A DNA stretch of 38,783 nt. Origin: Chitinophaga pinensis (GTDB lineage Bacteria; Bacteroidota; Bacteroidia; NS11-12g; UBA9320). Positions 1 to 9,346 of this stretch are shown piece after piece. The notes beneath the pieces are model-generated. The model did no database searches. It was not told where the DNA came from and saw nothing but the letters and a program-made list of their open reading frames with translations. The position numbers were made by a program, and so were the translations under genes. The stretch is from positions 1 through 38,783 of the forward strand of contig CAMDXE010000007.1 of assembly GCA_945878925.1 (NCBI GenBank), given 5' to 3'. Position 1 is the stretch's first letter. Each line of letters starts with the position of its first letter.

Positions 1-732
1 GTTAAATTTTATAACAATACGGTCATTGTTCCAAATGACGGACGCTGGGGTATTCACATAATTGACGATGCCAGTAACATCGATATTAAAAATAATATCA
101 TTATCAATCTCCATTCATGGAAAGGTGCTATTGCACTCCAAAAAGGATCCTATTCTCAAACAAATATTAAAAGCGATTACAATGTGGTGAGCAATAAATT
201 TTGTGAAATTGATGATGCTTGCTCTAAACCATTAGCAACTTGGCAGGGCTTTGGCTACGACCTTAATTCGAAACTTGTTCCGGCAAATCTTAGCTCGCTT
301 TTTGTAAATCCTTCACTGAACGATTATCATATCATTAATGGCTCTGTTGCTGTTGATGCAGGCACTTCCACAGTTTCGGCCGATGTTACAAAAGACTTAG
401 ATCTGATAAACAGACCGATTAATAACCTTTATGATATAGGATGTTATGAGTATTCTGTCGTTAATAATACCATGACACCAAGCGCAAATTATGAATTGAA
501 AATTTACCCAAACCCAGCTACTTCGGATGTAACTATTCAAACGGATATTCGGCTAAACAATGCAACACTTGTGGTAACTGACTGCCTCGGACAGACATTT
601 GCCCAAATAAGTGATATCAATGAACAGACCATCACATTTAATTGCAGCAATCTTCCAAATGGACTCTATTTTGTTCGCCTTATAGAAAACAGCAAAACAA
701 TCGCGACAAAAAAATTAATTATCAAATACTAA
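1..732 (+). CDS. C-terminal part of a secreted protein with beta-helix-like repeats and a T9SS type A C-terminal sorting domain (5' end outside window)
   Basis: The frame is open from base 1 (VKFYNNTVIVPNDGRWGIHIIDDASNIDIKNNIIINL...), typical of right-handed parallel beta-helix repeats. The C-terminus YPNPATSDVTIQTD...GLYFVRLIENSKTIATKKLIIKY matches the T9SS sorting-domain pattern. Confidence 0.85.
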   Translation, partial: VKFYNNTVIVPNDGRWGIHIIDDASNIDIKNNIIINLHSWKGAIALQKGSYSQTNIKSDYNVVSNKFCEIDDACSKPLATWQGFGYDLNSKLVPANLSSLFVNPSLNDYHIINGSVAVDAGTSTVSADVTKDLDLINRPINNLYDIGCYEYSVVNNTMTPSANYELKIYPNPATSDVTIQTDIRLNNATLVVTDCLGQTFAQISDINEQTITFNCSNLPNGLYFVRLIENSKTIATKKLIIKY

Positions 733-776
733 AACAAGGAAGCAAATAACAGCTCCGAAAATAAGGATGCACTGGC

Positions 777-794
777 TATAACCGCGGGGTTATA
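777..794 (+). terminator. Hairpin downstream of the T9SS gene (TATAACC-GCGG-GGTTATA); no strong U-run
   Basis: Perfect 7-bp inverted repeat with 4-nt loop located 45 bp after the stop codon. Confidence 0.35.
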
Positions 795-982
795 AGATAG
801 TTGTTTTGAAGTATGGGTAAAACGGTGTTCTTCCTACTTAGTTTTGTCAAAGGTAAAAGTAAAAGGCTTCGAAGTCGCCAACAAATATATCTGCAAGTGC
901 TACCGCATATTCTAAAAAAAATTAGCAATCCTTAGGAAAACACATGAAATAGTAATTACTTTGTGGTCACAGTTTAGTTGGA

Positions 983-1228
983 ATGGAAATCTCAGTAATA
1001 TCAATTGGAAATTCAAAAGGAATAAGATTAGCGAAGACCTTAATCAAAAAATACAATATCACCGATACGGTTGAATTAATAATGGAAAAGGAGTACTTGA
1101 TTCTGAAACCTATAACTGTACCTAGAAAAGGATGGGAAAAGTCTTTCGAAAAGATGCACGCTAATGGTGATGATAAACTTCTAATGCCAGATTTTTTTGA
1201 AGATGAAAACTTTGAAGAATGGAAATGA
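983..1228 (+). CDS. MazE/AbrB-like antitoxin
   Basis: 81 aa. N-terminal ISIGNSKGIRLAKTLIKKYNI...VELIMEKEYLILKP is a SpoVT/AbrB/MazE swapped-hairpin pattern. Overlaps a MazF-like ORF by 10 bp. Confidence 0.8.
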   Translation: MEISVISIGNSKGIRLAKTLIKKYNITDTVELIMEKEYLILKPITVPRKGWEKSFEKMHANGDDKLLMPDFFEDENFEEWK

Positions 1229-1542
1229 TTCAATACAAAATAGTCTTAGTAAATCTTGACCCAACAATTGGTAGCGAGATGAAAAAGACAAGGCCTTGTG
1301 TCATAATTTCTCCTAACGAAATGAACAAGAACCTACAAACTATTGTTATTGCGCCAATCAAAAGCAGTTCTAAACCCTACCCAACTAGAGTAGAGCTAAA
1401 GCATTATAAAACCAAAGGATGGATTGTTCTTGATCAGATAAGAACTATCGACAGGCAAAGGATTATCAAAGTTATTGATTCATTAACAACAAAAGAAATA
1501 GAAAAAACTAAATCAATCTTAAAGGAGACTTATGTGGATTAA
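1219..1542 (+). CDS. MazF/PemK-like endoribonuclease toxin
   Basis: 107 aa. KIVLVNLDPTIGSEMKKTRPCVIISPNEMN...IVIAPIKSS...GWIVLDQIRTIDRQRI matches the PemK/MazF family pattern (G-E/K-TRPCVI and QIRTIDR). Confidence 0.9.
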   Translation: MEMIQYKIVLVNLDPTIGSEMKKTRPCVIISPNEMNKNLQTIVIAPIKSSSKPYPTRVELKHYKTKGWIVLDQIRTIDRQRIIKVIDSLTTKEIEKTKSILKETYVD

Positions 1543-1727
1543 ACGCATCGGAAACCATGACTATGAAATACGCCTTGTATCATAGGCATGTGCAATGCTG
1601 GTTTTTAGGTTTGGAAAATGTGTAGTTCCCGTTAAATTTGTTCAAGATCCAATGTTTATAGACTCCGAATCCGCACGAAGGCCAATCCGAAAAACGCAAA
1701 CAGTAATGCAACCAAAATTACCAACCA

Positions 1728-1760
1728 TTGGACACATTTATAAAATAAGCTGTAAATTTG
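1728..1760 (+). promoter_or_regulatory. Putative Bacteroidota-type promoter for the MntA/HepT operon (TTG-N22-TAAATTTG)
   Basis: TTG at 1728-1730 and TAAATTTG at 1753-1760 (TAnnTTTG consensus), 20 bp upstream of the ATG at 1780. Confidence 0.5.
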
Positions 1761-1779
1761 ACTGAAAATTTCAATAATA

Positions 1780-2079
1780 ATGAACAGGCTTGAAACGTAT
1801 AAAGCAGACATTATAAAACTTTGTGAAACACATAAGGTTAAAAGCTTGTATGCCTTTGGTTCAGTTTTGACAAAGGACTTTAACTCGAAAAGTGATATTG
1901 ATCTTGTTGTAGACTTTGCAAACATTGAGGTTGAAGATTATGCCGACAATTATTTCGATTTTAAATTTTCACTACAAGATATCCTTAAACGACCAATTGA
2001 CCTCTTGGAAGAGAAAGCTATTAAAAATCCATATTTCAGGAAATCACTAAACCAGCAAAGACAACTAGTTTATGGATAA
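1780..2079 (+). CDS. MntA-like minimal nucleotidyltransferase (antitoxin)
   Basis: 99 aa. AFGSVLTKDFNSKSDIDLVVDF fits GS-X10-DxD exactly. Overlaps a HepT-like ORF by 8 bp. Confidence 0.88.
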   Translation: MNRLETYKADIIKLCETHKVKSLYAFGSVLTKDFNSKSDIDLVVDFANIEVEDYADNYFDFKFSLQDILKRPIDLLEEKAIKNPYFRKSLNQQRQLVYG

Positions 2080-2410
2080 TGAAATCAAATCCTGGCTTTT
2101 TGATATTTTGAACGCAATTATAGAGATCGAAAGTTTTTTCCAAGACAGATCAAAGGAGTTTCTTAAATATCAAGCCGATATAAGAACAAAACGAGCTGTA
2201 GAAAGAAATGTTGAAATAATTGGGGAGGCGATGAATCGCATTCTAAAAAGAGATAGTACAATTGTAATTTCAAACTCTCGAAAAATTGTAGATGTCAGAA
2301 ATATCATTATCCATGGCTATGACAAAGTTTCAGATGATGTAATTTGGGGTATTGTGGTAAGGCATCTTCCTGTATTGAAAACCGAGGTAGAACACCTATT
2401 AGGCGAGTAG
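2072..2410 (+). CDS. HepT-like HEPN-domain toxin (DUF86 family)
   Basis: 112 aa. AVERNVEIIGEAMNRI...DVRNIIIHGYDKV contains the R-X4-H-X-Y motif (RNIIIHGY). Partner of the MNT ORF. Confidence 0.88.
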   Translation: MDNEIKSWLFDILNAIIEIESFFQDRSKEFLKYQADIRTKRAVERNVEIIGEAMNRILKRDSTIVISNSRKIVDVRNIIIHGYDKVSDDVIWGIVVRHLPVLKTEVEHLLGE

Positions 2411-2745
2411 ACAGACCATGCACTTCTGCCAACTTGGGCAGCAATTGTAATTAATGCCAAATTTTATGCTATTACCAATTCCTTTTAAGCCTTATTGCCG
2501 CTTTTTATATGCTATTTATGTATCTATAAATAGACGATTTTTCGAGGAACTCTCTTTTGTGATATTTTTTAAAGTGTTTGTTTTTAGCTAATTACACGTA
2601 TTAAGAGCCTGAAGGAATTGTATTTGAATGGGTAAGCTCAAAAGGAACACTAATTGGCAATCGCTTCTTAAGGTTTTCATTATAAAATAATATGAAAATT
2701 AGGCACTCCATTAGCTCCTTAGTTTAATTTTTAATTCAAAAAATT

Positions 2746-3606
2746 ATGAAACCAATTTTCCAAAACCGAATTATTAAGGTTACAATGGTCCCCTTAATTA
2801 TGCTCATGTTTAGTGTAGCTTTTACTTTTGCTACACCGTTTCACAAACAAGAATCTGCTTTGCGGATTTTGTTGCCTGCCAACGGCAATCATACCGTAGT
2901 GGTCGACAATACACCCTACCATGGAATTTACACCTCGTTTAGAACCGAAAATTTAAGGCCTGGGAATCACCGCATAAAAATTGTACAGACCCGCATTATA
3001 CATCGTGGCCGAACCCAAATTACCCATAAAAACGTTTTGTATAATGGGGTAATTTTTGTTCCAGCCAATTCAATCGTATTGGCATCCGTAAATTACAATG
3101 GCCGATTAGTAATTGATCGTATTTGCAGAACCAATGCCAGAGACGGATACCGAAACAATGGTGGCTACAACGGCTACGATCAGGATAAAAATGACGACTA
3201 TACTTATAGACGTGGACATGACGAAAATACTCAAGATGAAAGCTATGAGGATGCTGGCGACACCTACGACAGACGCGACCAAAACGACCGCCAAAAATAC
3301 AGAGACGACAATGTTAGAGAAAACGACCAACGTGTATCTTTCAGAAATACATTACAGGTTATTAAAAATCAATCTTTTGACAGCGAGCGTTTAAAAATTG
3401 CAAAACATGCGGCAGCTAATGGTGAGCTAACGAGCCATGAGGTATCTGAAATTGCAAAACTCTTTTCATTCGAATCAACCCGATTAGATTTTGCCAAATA
3501 TGCCTATGATTATACGATTGACAAAAAAAACTACGTCGTTGTTCACCAAGTGTTTCAGTTTAGCAGCAGTGTATCCCAATTGCAGGACTACATAAGCCAA
3601 AGGTGA
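2746..3606 (+). CDS. DUF4476-type secreted protein with D/R/Y/N-rich linker
   Basis: Signal peptide at N-terminus; charged low-complexity middle; C-terminal SFDSERLKIAKHAAANGELTSHEVSEIAKLFSFESTRLDFAKYAYDYTIDKKNYVVVHQVFQFSSSVSQLQDYI is DUF4476-like. Confidence 0.8.
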   Translation: MKPIFQNRIIKVTMVPLIMLMFSVAFTFATPFHKQESALRILLPANGNHTVVVDNTPYHGIYTSFRTENLRPGNHRIKIVQTRIIHRGRTQITHKNVLYNGVIFVPANSIVLASVNYNGRLVIDRICRTNARDGYRNNGGYNGYDQDKNDDYTYRRGHDENTQDESYEDAGDTYDRRDQNDRQKYRDDNVRENDQRVSFRNTLQVIKNQSFDSERLKIAKHAAANGELTSHEVSEIAKLFSFESTRLDFAKYAYDYTIDKKNYVVVHQVFQFSSSVSQLQDYISQR

Positions 3607-3618
3607 AACTAATATCAC

Positions 3619-3653
3619 AAAAAAAGCCGCTCATAAACTGGGCGGCTTTTTTA
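3619..3653. terminator. Bidirectional intrinsic terminator between convergent genes
   Basis: aaaaaagccgctcataaactgggcggctttttt: GC stem flanked by A-run and T-run, between stops at 3606 (+) and 3659 (-). Confidence 0.85.
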
Positions 3654-3658
3654 TTGGT

Positions 3659-5305
3659 CTAAAGTCCCAATACCTTGGGGCCTTGCTCAAAAATAATATC
3701 GACCGGTATTTTTTTTGATTTAAGTCTATCTAAATCCGATTGCAAATCAGGACTGATGTTGCCCATTGTCGATAGCAAATCTTCAACCCCTTTTAAATCT
3801 CCATTTCCTTGTAGTTTCAAAATGAGAGCCGAAAGCGAATTGGTTGCTTCTTTCATTTTTTGAAGGTTTACCGTATAGGTATTATCGGCGTTTTTCGAAA
3901 ACGCACCCATTTCTTCAAAATAATTAAACCTTACCATATTGGCTTTGCCATGCGCACTGCTAGCACCGAAGCGAACCGAGCGAAAAATTGATGCCAAAAA
4001 CGTTACATAATAATCCATGAGTTCGCCCTCTTTTATTTCTCCTTTGGCAAACAGTTTATCAATCATGTAAAGGCCCAAAATATCGGCCTTGCCTTCTTCC
4101 AAGGCGCTTCCTTGTTCGGCCAAGGCTTCTCTTACAGTTCCTTTTCCATTTATGGTATTTTTTATCCCTAATCCATGCGCCACTTCATGAAACATTGTAG
4201 TGGCAAAAAATGCATCGAAGGTGATGTGTTTTCGTTGCGTTTGGCTTATTAATTCGTTACTAATTGGAATAAGAATTTTATCAAACTTTGCCCTCATTAC
4301 ATTTTTAAGCTGACTGCGCCTTGTTCCCTTGGTGGTTTGCACCTCCTCGTCGTTTGGCAGATTTACGGCTATTGTTTTACTTCCTGCATTGCAATCGCCG
4401 GCATAATAAATCACATCATAGGCATTTAGTTCGCTGTCGGTTCCAGGTTTTTCCTTTTTATATTTTGCTTCTACTGGCAGCCCGTTTTGCAGCTCGGGCA
4501 AAAAAGATACATAATGCGATAATCGCTTGCTCCACTGCATGTCTTTTATCAAAACATAGCTTTCGAAGGCTGCGCGCGCATTAAATAATTTATCTTCATA
4601 AACTTCGATGGGGCCAATAATAATATCGATACCATTGGTTTTCATATCCAACCATGCCAAGTCGCTCGGTTTATACTCTGAAGTAAGCAAAGCATTGGCT
4701 CTTAAATTTAAATAATTTTTTAGAGCTTGATCTTCGCTAAGCTTTGCTGCTTTTAGCAATAGTTCGGAGGCACGCGTTAATTCATCCTTATACTCTTGGT
4801 GATAAGGTACAGAATATAATTTTCCGTCTTTATGGCGTTTAATCACACTGTAAAGCCCTTTTTTGTCGACTAAATCGCTTTTTTCTATTTCTTCTTTAGT
4901 TGCATCCTTTGGATAAAGATTGGCCCCATTAGGCTTAGGACCATATCCTTCAACAAAAGGTTGATCGTCGTTTAATCGGTCCCAAGGGCCATAATTAATT
5001 TCGGCAAATTTTCGAGTGGTAGCGTTTTTAATACTACTTAGGAAGGCCTCCTTGTTGCCAAAAGCTTGCTTCCAATATAAATCGTCCATAATTTTTGCGG
5101 CTTCTATTAGCAAAGGCAGCATTTGCAATTCGTATGGTTTTAATTGGCTTAGGTTGGCGTTGAGTATAACCGTTTCGTAAATTTGTATACGCTCCTGTGT
5201 GAGGCTATCGAATTGGGAAAGCGGTATATTTTTAACTTCTTTTTTTTCGGTACCCGATTGGCAAGAAACTAGGGTTATTGCTATGGCAATTATTAAATAC
5301 TTCAT
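3659..5305 (-). CDS. Peptidase family M49 (dipeptidyl-peptidase III-like) lipoprotein
   Basis: 548 aa. Lipoprotein signal IAIAITLVSCQS; TTMFHEVAHGLG plus downstream EEGKADILG resembles the M49 zinc-site motif pair (HExxxH-type and EExxA[DE]). Confidence 0.8.
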   Translation of the reverse strand: MKYLIIAIAITLVSCQSGTEKKEVKNIPLSQFDSLTQERIQIYETVILNANLSQLKPYELQMLPLLIEAAKIMDDLYWKQAFGNKEAFLSSIKNATTRKFAEINYGPWDRLNDDQPFVEGYGPKPNGANLYPKDATKEEIEKSDLVDKKGLYSVIKRHKDGKLYSVPYHQEYKDELTRASELLLKAAKLSEDQALKNYLNLRANALLTSEYKPSDLAWLDMKTNGIDIIIGPIEVYEDKLFNARAAFESYVLIKDMQWSKRLSHYVSFLPELQNGLPVEAKYKKEKPGTDSELNAYDVIYYAGDCNAGSKTIAVNLPNDEEVQTTKGTRRSQLKNVMRAKFDKILIPISNELISQTQRKHITFDAFFATTMFHEVAHGLGIKNTINGKGTVREALAEQGSALEEGKADILGLYMIDKLFAKGEIKEGELMDYYVTFLASIFRSVRFGASSAHGKANMVRFNYFEEMGAFSKNADNTYTVNLQKMKEATNSLSALILKLQGNGDLKGVEDLLSTMGNISPDLQSDLDRLKSKKIPVDIIFEQGPKVLGL

Positions 5306-5315
5306 GTTATGAGTT

Positions 5316-7754
5316 TTAATTTTTGAATAAACCGGCCTCCTTAAATACAGAATAATCTTTATCCGAATAGCCTCCTTGCTTAATCCCTTTTTCGATAAGG
5401 CTCTTGTAGGCCGTTTGTTCGTTAAAATATTTTAAAATACCCTTGGCTGGACCAGCGAGTCGTCCGTTAGAACTAAGCGAGGCATTAAGCATTTGATAAA
5501 TAGTACTTTCGTCGCAAATCCCCAATCGTTTCAAAGCTTCCATGGCTGTAACGCGTGTTCTGAATTCGTACAAATCTGTCGTTAAAGCCTTCAATTCATA
5601 GCCATATTTCGATTCGTTGATGCGGTTGTAAATCGAAATTTCGAGGTATTTTATTCGAATGTTATGGTTTTGTCCATAGGATTTTTTTTGCATGTACATT
5701 TGATCGATTTTGTCGAGATAGGCATCGGCTTCTTTTGGAAATTCATCACAAAGGCGTGTCAGCGATTTTTCAACCAAATCGTAGGATGGATGTTCCATTA
5801 ATTTTTCGAAACTTGGTTTTAGAGGTTCGTAAATTTTTGTCATCGAATTTACCATTGCCTTTGTTATTTCGGTTTCTACGCCTTGAAATTGCAATTGCAA
5901 TTTGCCAAAACTTTTCTCGTCGTTTGCCAATTGCGAAACAATTTCGGCCTTAATTCCATAAAATGTTTCTTTGCCATAGGCTGCCCAAAGCGCATCGCGT
6001 TTTTGATTAACATTAACCGTTTTAAGCCCTAATAAGGCGTCGTATCGGTCCATCATATATTTCGAATCGCTTAATTGCGCAAATAACTCTTCGTTGGTTT
6101 TGGCAAACGTTACCTTTTTGGTTATTTCAGAATTTTCATCGAAAAGAACAAAACCTATGGTTTTATTTAATGGATTAGCGAAGGTCACAGTTTGGGTCTG
6201 TTTTTCAATCCAAACCTGTTGTCGGCTTACCGATCCATCTTTAAAATACACGGCGAAATTAATGGGCATTTTAAACACCTTTATTAACTCGTTGGTGGCA
6301 TGAATTTGTTCAACCGTAATATCCACCGACTTATCGTTTGATGTGTAATTTACTTTATAATGTGGCTCTCCGCCTCGATAAAGCCATTGATCGAAAAACC
6401 AATCTAAACTTTGGCCCGTAACATCTTGAACCGCTTGATAAAGGTCGTTGGTTTCTACGTTTTTATAAAGGTGTTGGTTAAGGTAATATTTGATAACTTT
6501 TTTGAACGATTCGTCGCCCAAAACATAACGCAACATTTGGATAACTGTACTTCCTTTTTGATAAACTCTTGCTGTTCCGGCGCCTGCAAATCGAACCGGA
6601 TTATTATCTGTTTCCGACGCTTTTAACGCTGAATTTACCTCCTGTCGTTGGCCCCATTTAACTTTATCTTTTCCCTCAAGGCTCTCAAAAAACAGCTTGG
6701 CATAGTAGGTGGCATAGCTTTCTTGCAGCCAAGTATCGCCTCCGCCCCTGGCGGTAATCAAATCGCCAAACCATTGATGGGTTAGCTCGTGGCAATTGAC
6801 CCCAATATAATTGCGATCTAAAAACCCTCTGCTGTCGACATTAAAAAAATCGCCAAAAATAGTGGCTGTCGTGTTTTCCATGGCTCCATACATAAAATCT
6901 TGAACCATCACTTGCGAATAGCTTTCCCATGGATAAGCAATGCCCGTTTCCTCTTCCAAAAATTCAATCATTTTTTCGGTATGAAGGCTTGTTGATTCTA
7001 CTTTCTCGGGCGATTCGGGATAATACCAAAATGCCACAGGAACCCCTGATTTTGTTTTCGATTTTTTAATCGCATATTTATCAATGGCTAGCATAAGCAG
7101 GTAGCCTGCATGCGGTTTTCCCATGGCATAATGCCAAGTTTTGGTTCCGTTGGCATTTGCATTAACACTTTTTAGAGCCCCGTTCGACAACACACTGTAT
7201 TCTTTATCAAAACTTACCACGGTTTCGGTTGTGAATTTGTCGTTCATGTTATCGTACATTGGAATCCAATAGCGGTTATCTACGCCCTGTCCTTGCGTCC
7301 AGATTTGATGACGTGTTTGGTTTTTTGGGTCGGTAACGGTTGGACTATTCCACCCAATAAAGTAAATTCCTTTTTTAGGTGTTGCCTCGTAATCGAACGA
7401 CACATTATAGCCTTTGTCGGCCACAAGCGGTGGGTTGAAATAAACAGTTACCCCTTCCTGATTTACTTTATATACCAAAGGTTTTCCATCTAATTTAGCC
7501 GATAAAATGGAAATGGCTGGTCCATCAAAAAACAAGGTATCAATTGTTTTGCGCAATGGAATAAGCGAATGCGTAACTTTTCCCTTTACTATCCCTTTGG
7601 GGCAATCGAACGACACCTCTACTTTCATATTGGTTATGTCGGCCGAATGTTCTCTCGGGCGCTCGTTGGGGTCGTGTTGATGAATGCTAAGATTAGATTG
7701 TGCCGATACAGTTTCTAAAATAATAATGGATAAGAGTGTAATTAGTAGTTTCAT
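5316..7754 (-). CDS. M1 family metallopeptidase (aminopeptidase N-like)
   Basis: GAMENTTATIFGD exopeptidase motif, HELTHQWFGDLITARGGGDTWLQESYA (HExxHx18E) zinc motif, secretory signal. The ORF track begins at 7784, but MKLLITLLS at 7754 looks like the true start. Confidence 0.92.
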   Translation of the reverse strand: MKLLITLLSIIILETVSAQSNLSIHQHDPNERPREHSADITNMKVEVSFDCPKGIVKGKVTHSLIPLRKTIDTLFFDGPAISILSAKLDGKPLVYKVNQEGVTVYFNPPLVADKGYNVSFDYEATPKKGIYFIGWNSPTVTDPKNQTRHQIWTQGQGVDNRYWIPMYDNMNDKFTTETVVSFDKEYSVLSNGALKSVNANANGTKTWHYAMGKPHAGYLLMLAIDKYAIKKSKTKSGVPVAFWYYPESPEKVESTSLHTEKMIEFLEEETGIAYPWESYSQVMVQDFMYGAMENTTATIFGDFFNVDSRGFLDRNYIGVNCHELTHQWFGDLITARGGGDTWLQESYATYYAKLFFESLEGKDKVKWGQRQEVNSALKASETDNNPVRFAGAGTARVYQKGSTVIQMLRYVLGDESFKKVIKYYLNQHLYKNVETNDLYQAVQDVTGQSLDWFFDQWLYRGGEPHYKVNYTSNDKSVDITVEQIHATNELIKVFKMPINFAVYFKDGSVSRQQVWIEKQTQTVTFANPLNKTIGFVLFDENSEITKKVTFAKTNEELFAQLSDSKYMMDRYDALLGLKTVNVNQKRDALWAAYGKETFYGIKAEIVSQLANDEKSFGKLQLQFQGVETEITKAMVNSMTKIYEPLKPSFEKLMEHPSYDLVEKSLTRLCDEFPKEADAYLDKIDQMYMQKKSYGQNHNIRIKYLEISIYNRINESKYGYELKALTTDLYEFRTRVTAMEALKRLGICDESTIYQMLNASLSSNGRLAGPAKGILKYFNEQTAYKSLIEKGIKQGGYSDKDYSVFKEAGLFKN

Positions 7755-7773
7755 GAATGATTTTATAAAAATA

Positions 7774-7806
7774 AAAAAGCCCACGAATTTAATCCGCAGG
7801 CTTTAA
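7774..7806 (-). terminator. Terminator-like hairpin downstream of the TlpA-like gene
   Basis: aaaaaagcccacgaatttaatccgcaggcttt; AAAGCC/GGCTTT stem with a T-tract on the minus strand. Confidence 0.5.
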
Positions 7807-7823
7807 TAATAAATTATTTTTTC

Positions 7824-9272
7824 TTACTTCTTTTTTTTCATTTCGTCCTCACGTATTTCTTTGGTAAGCAAATCTAAAACTTGAGCTAAACCATCAATGT
7901 CGATATTCTTAAGTTTGATGCGTTTGTTTTTATCCAAAATATAAATTTGAGGTGTCGAAATAAAGAAGTATTCGCGTCGGTAATTGCTCTTTCCATGCAT
8001 GTTTCCAACATTCATATATTTTAACTTTTTTTCACGAACATATTTTTTCCAACCTTCCCAGTCGTCTTGAGTGTAAACAGAATATATTTCAAATTTAATT
8101 CCTATTTTATTCAAAGAATCATACAGTACATTTAGGCGAGGCATGGTTTTTTGGCAATGTCCGCATTGGTGATCCCAAAAAATCACTACGGTAAGGGGCG
8201 AGTTAATCGAATAAAGGTCTATTTGTTTGGCATAGGTGGTATCGAAAAGATTAATAATTGGTGGAGCCTGCGATTCGCAAAGGGTTGGTCTTATTTTTAC
8301 CACATGTTCGCATATTTTGCGGATGGTGGCTGTATCGGCCCAAGGCGTTTTGCCAACACAATAATAATTGGTTCCCATGTAGTGAAGCACCTTATCCATA
8401 CACACAATTTTAGATTCTTCGTAGTGGTTGGTAATCCATTGCACGGTGTATTTAAACAATTCTGTGCCACCTGCTGCTTCAATTTTCTTTATCAATCGGT
8501 CGGCTTCCTTTACAATGCTGTCGGGAATTTGCATGAAGGTGCGGATCATAAACATCTTTAATTTATTATGATACACCGGCGATCGAATTAATCCATCTTC
8601 GCCCAAATCAATATTATCCCAATAGTGATCTTTATAATATTGATAGCGGTAATTTGAATCTTGCAATGACCCGTCAACGTTTCGCAAGGGTATGGGTTCG
8701 TCCAACTCTTTAAAGCTTTTGAATACTTTGGAAACAAATAACGAAGGATCGCGACGCGCAATTTCCTGTCGCTTTGCTTGAATAGAACTGTCTAATTTTT
8801 GAAATTGCTTTTGAAGCAAAAGAGTATCGGCACGGTTTTGGGCCATCACCATTTTGGCCTTGATGGCCTCATATTCGATGGATTGGCGACTGGCAAAAAT
8901 GTTAAATTCAATAAACCCATTGTTTTCTTTTGAGTTTTTAATAATAAATTTTTCCGATTCAAAATTCGAATCCGTTTCTAAAGTAAAATTTTGCTCAGAT
9001 TTAGAAACCACCATTTCAAAATAATTGCGGGTTGGGGTTACAACCAAGTAAATTCCATTGGGTAAAGTTTCTTTCCCTGCAAAAACAATGACCCCATTTT
9101 TATCTGCTTTTGCCGAGTCTTTTAATTGGTTTTTTTCGGCAAAATAATTAGCTAATAAATACGTAGAATTGGGCTTGGCCCCTTTGATTTTTATGGTAAT
9201 CTTATACCCTTGGGCGAAGCTTTGTGTTATAAAAAATAAGACAACCGATAGTAATGTATAGTGTTTGAACAT
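7824..9272 (-). CDS. TlpA-like thiol-disulfide oxidoreductase, DUF4369/DUF5106-like domain architecture
   Basis: Signal peptide MFKHYTLLSVVLFFITQSFAQG; C-terminal VVIFWDHQCGHCQKTMPRLNVLYDSL thioredoxin-fold CxxC; N-terminal DUF4369-like beta region. Confidence 0.85.
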   Translation of the reverse strand: MFKHYTLLSVVLFFITQSFAQGYKITIKIKGAKPNSTYLLANYFAEKNQLKDSAKADKNGVIVFAGKETLPNGIYLVVTPTRNYFEMVVSKSEQNFTLETDSNFESEKFIIKNSKENNGFIEFNIFASRQSIEYEAIKAKMVMAQNRADTLLLQKQFQKLDSSIQAKRQEIARRDPSLFVSKVFKSFKELDEPIPLRNVDGSLQDSNYRYQYYKDHYWDNIDLGEDGLIRSPVYHNKLKMFMIRTFMQIPDSIVKEADRLIKKIEAAGGTELFKYTVQWITNHYEESKIVCMDKVLHYMGTNYYCVGKTPWADTATIRKICEHVVKIRPTLCESQAPPIINLFDTTYAKQIDLYSINSPLTVVIFWDHQCGHCQKTMPRLNVLYDSLNKIGIKFEIYSVYTQDDWEGWKKYVREKKLKYMNVGNMHGKSNYRREYFFISTPQIYILDKNKRIKLKNIDIDGLAQVLDLLTKEIREDEMKKKK

Positions 9273-9284
9273 AATCTTAATTTG

Positions 9285-9292
9285 CAAATGTA
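9285..9292 (-). promoter_or_regulatory. Putative -7 element (TACATTTG on minus strand) for the TlpA-like gene
   Basis: caaatgta on plus strand, 12 bp upstream of the inferred start; TAnnTTTG match, no clear -33 TTG found. Confidence 0.35.
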
Positions 9293-9346
9293 AATAAATT
9301 GAGATGATATAAATTTGAAGAAATTTTTAGTTTTACCTCAAAATTT

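Noticed and set aside
967-1233. Minus-strand ORF opposite mazE
   Set aside because: Fully antisense to the convincing MazE-like ORF with no recognisable features.
1543-1779. Possible gene remnant between MazF and MntA
   Set aside because: Short frames only, no recognisable motif; no support for a pseudogene call.
3106-3394. Overlapping ORFs inside the DUF4476 gene on both strands
   Set aside because: Low-complexity composition artefacts; the + frame at 2746-3606 has a signal peptide and a recognisable domain.
8151-8561. 136-aa plus-strand ORF opposite the TlpA-like gene
   Set aside because: Antisense shadow of a well-supported coding gene; no family resemblance.
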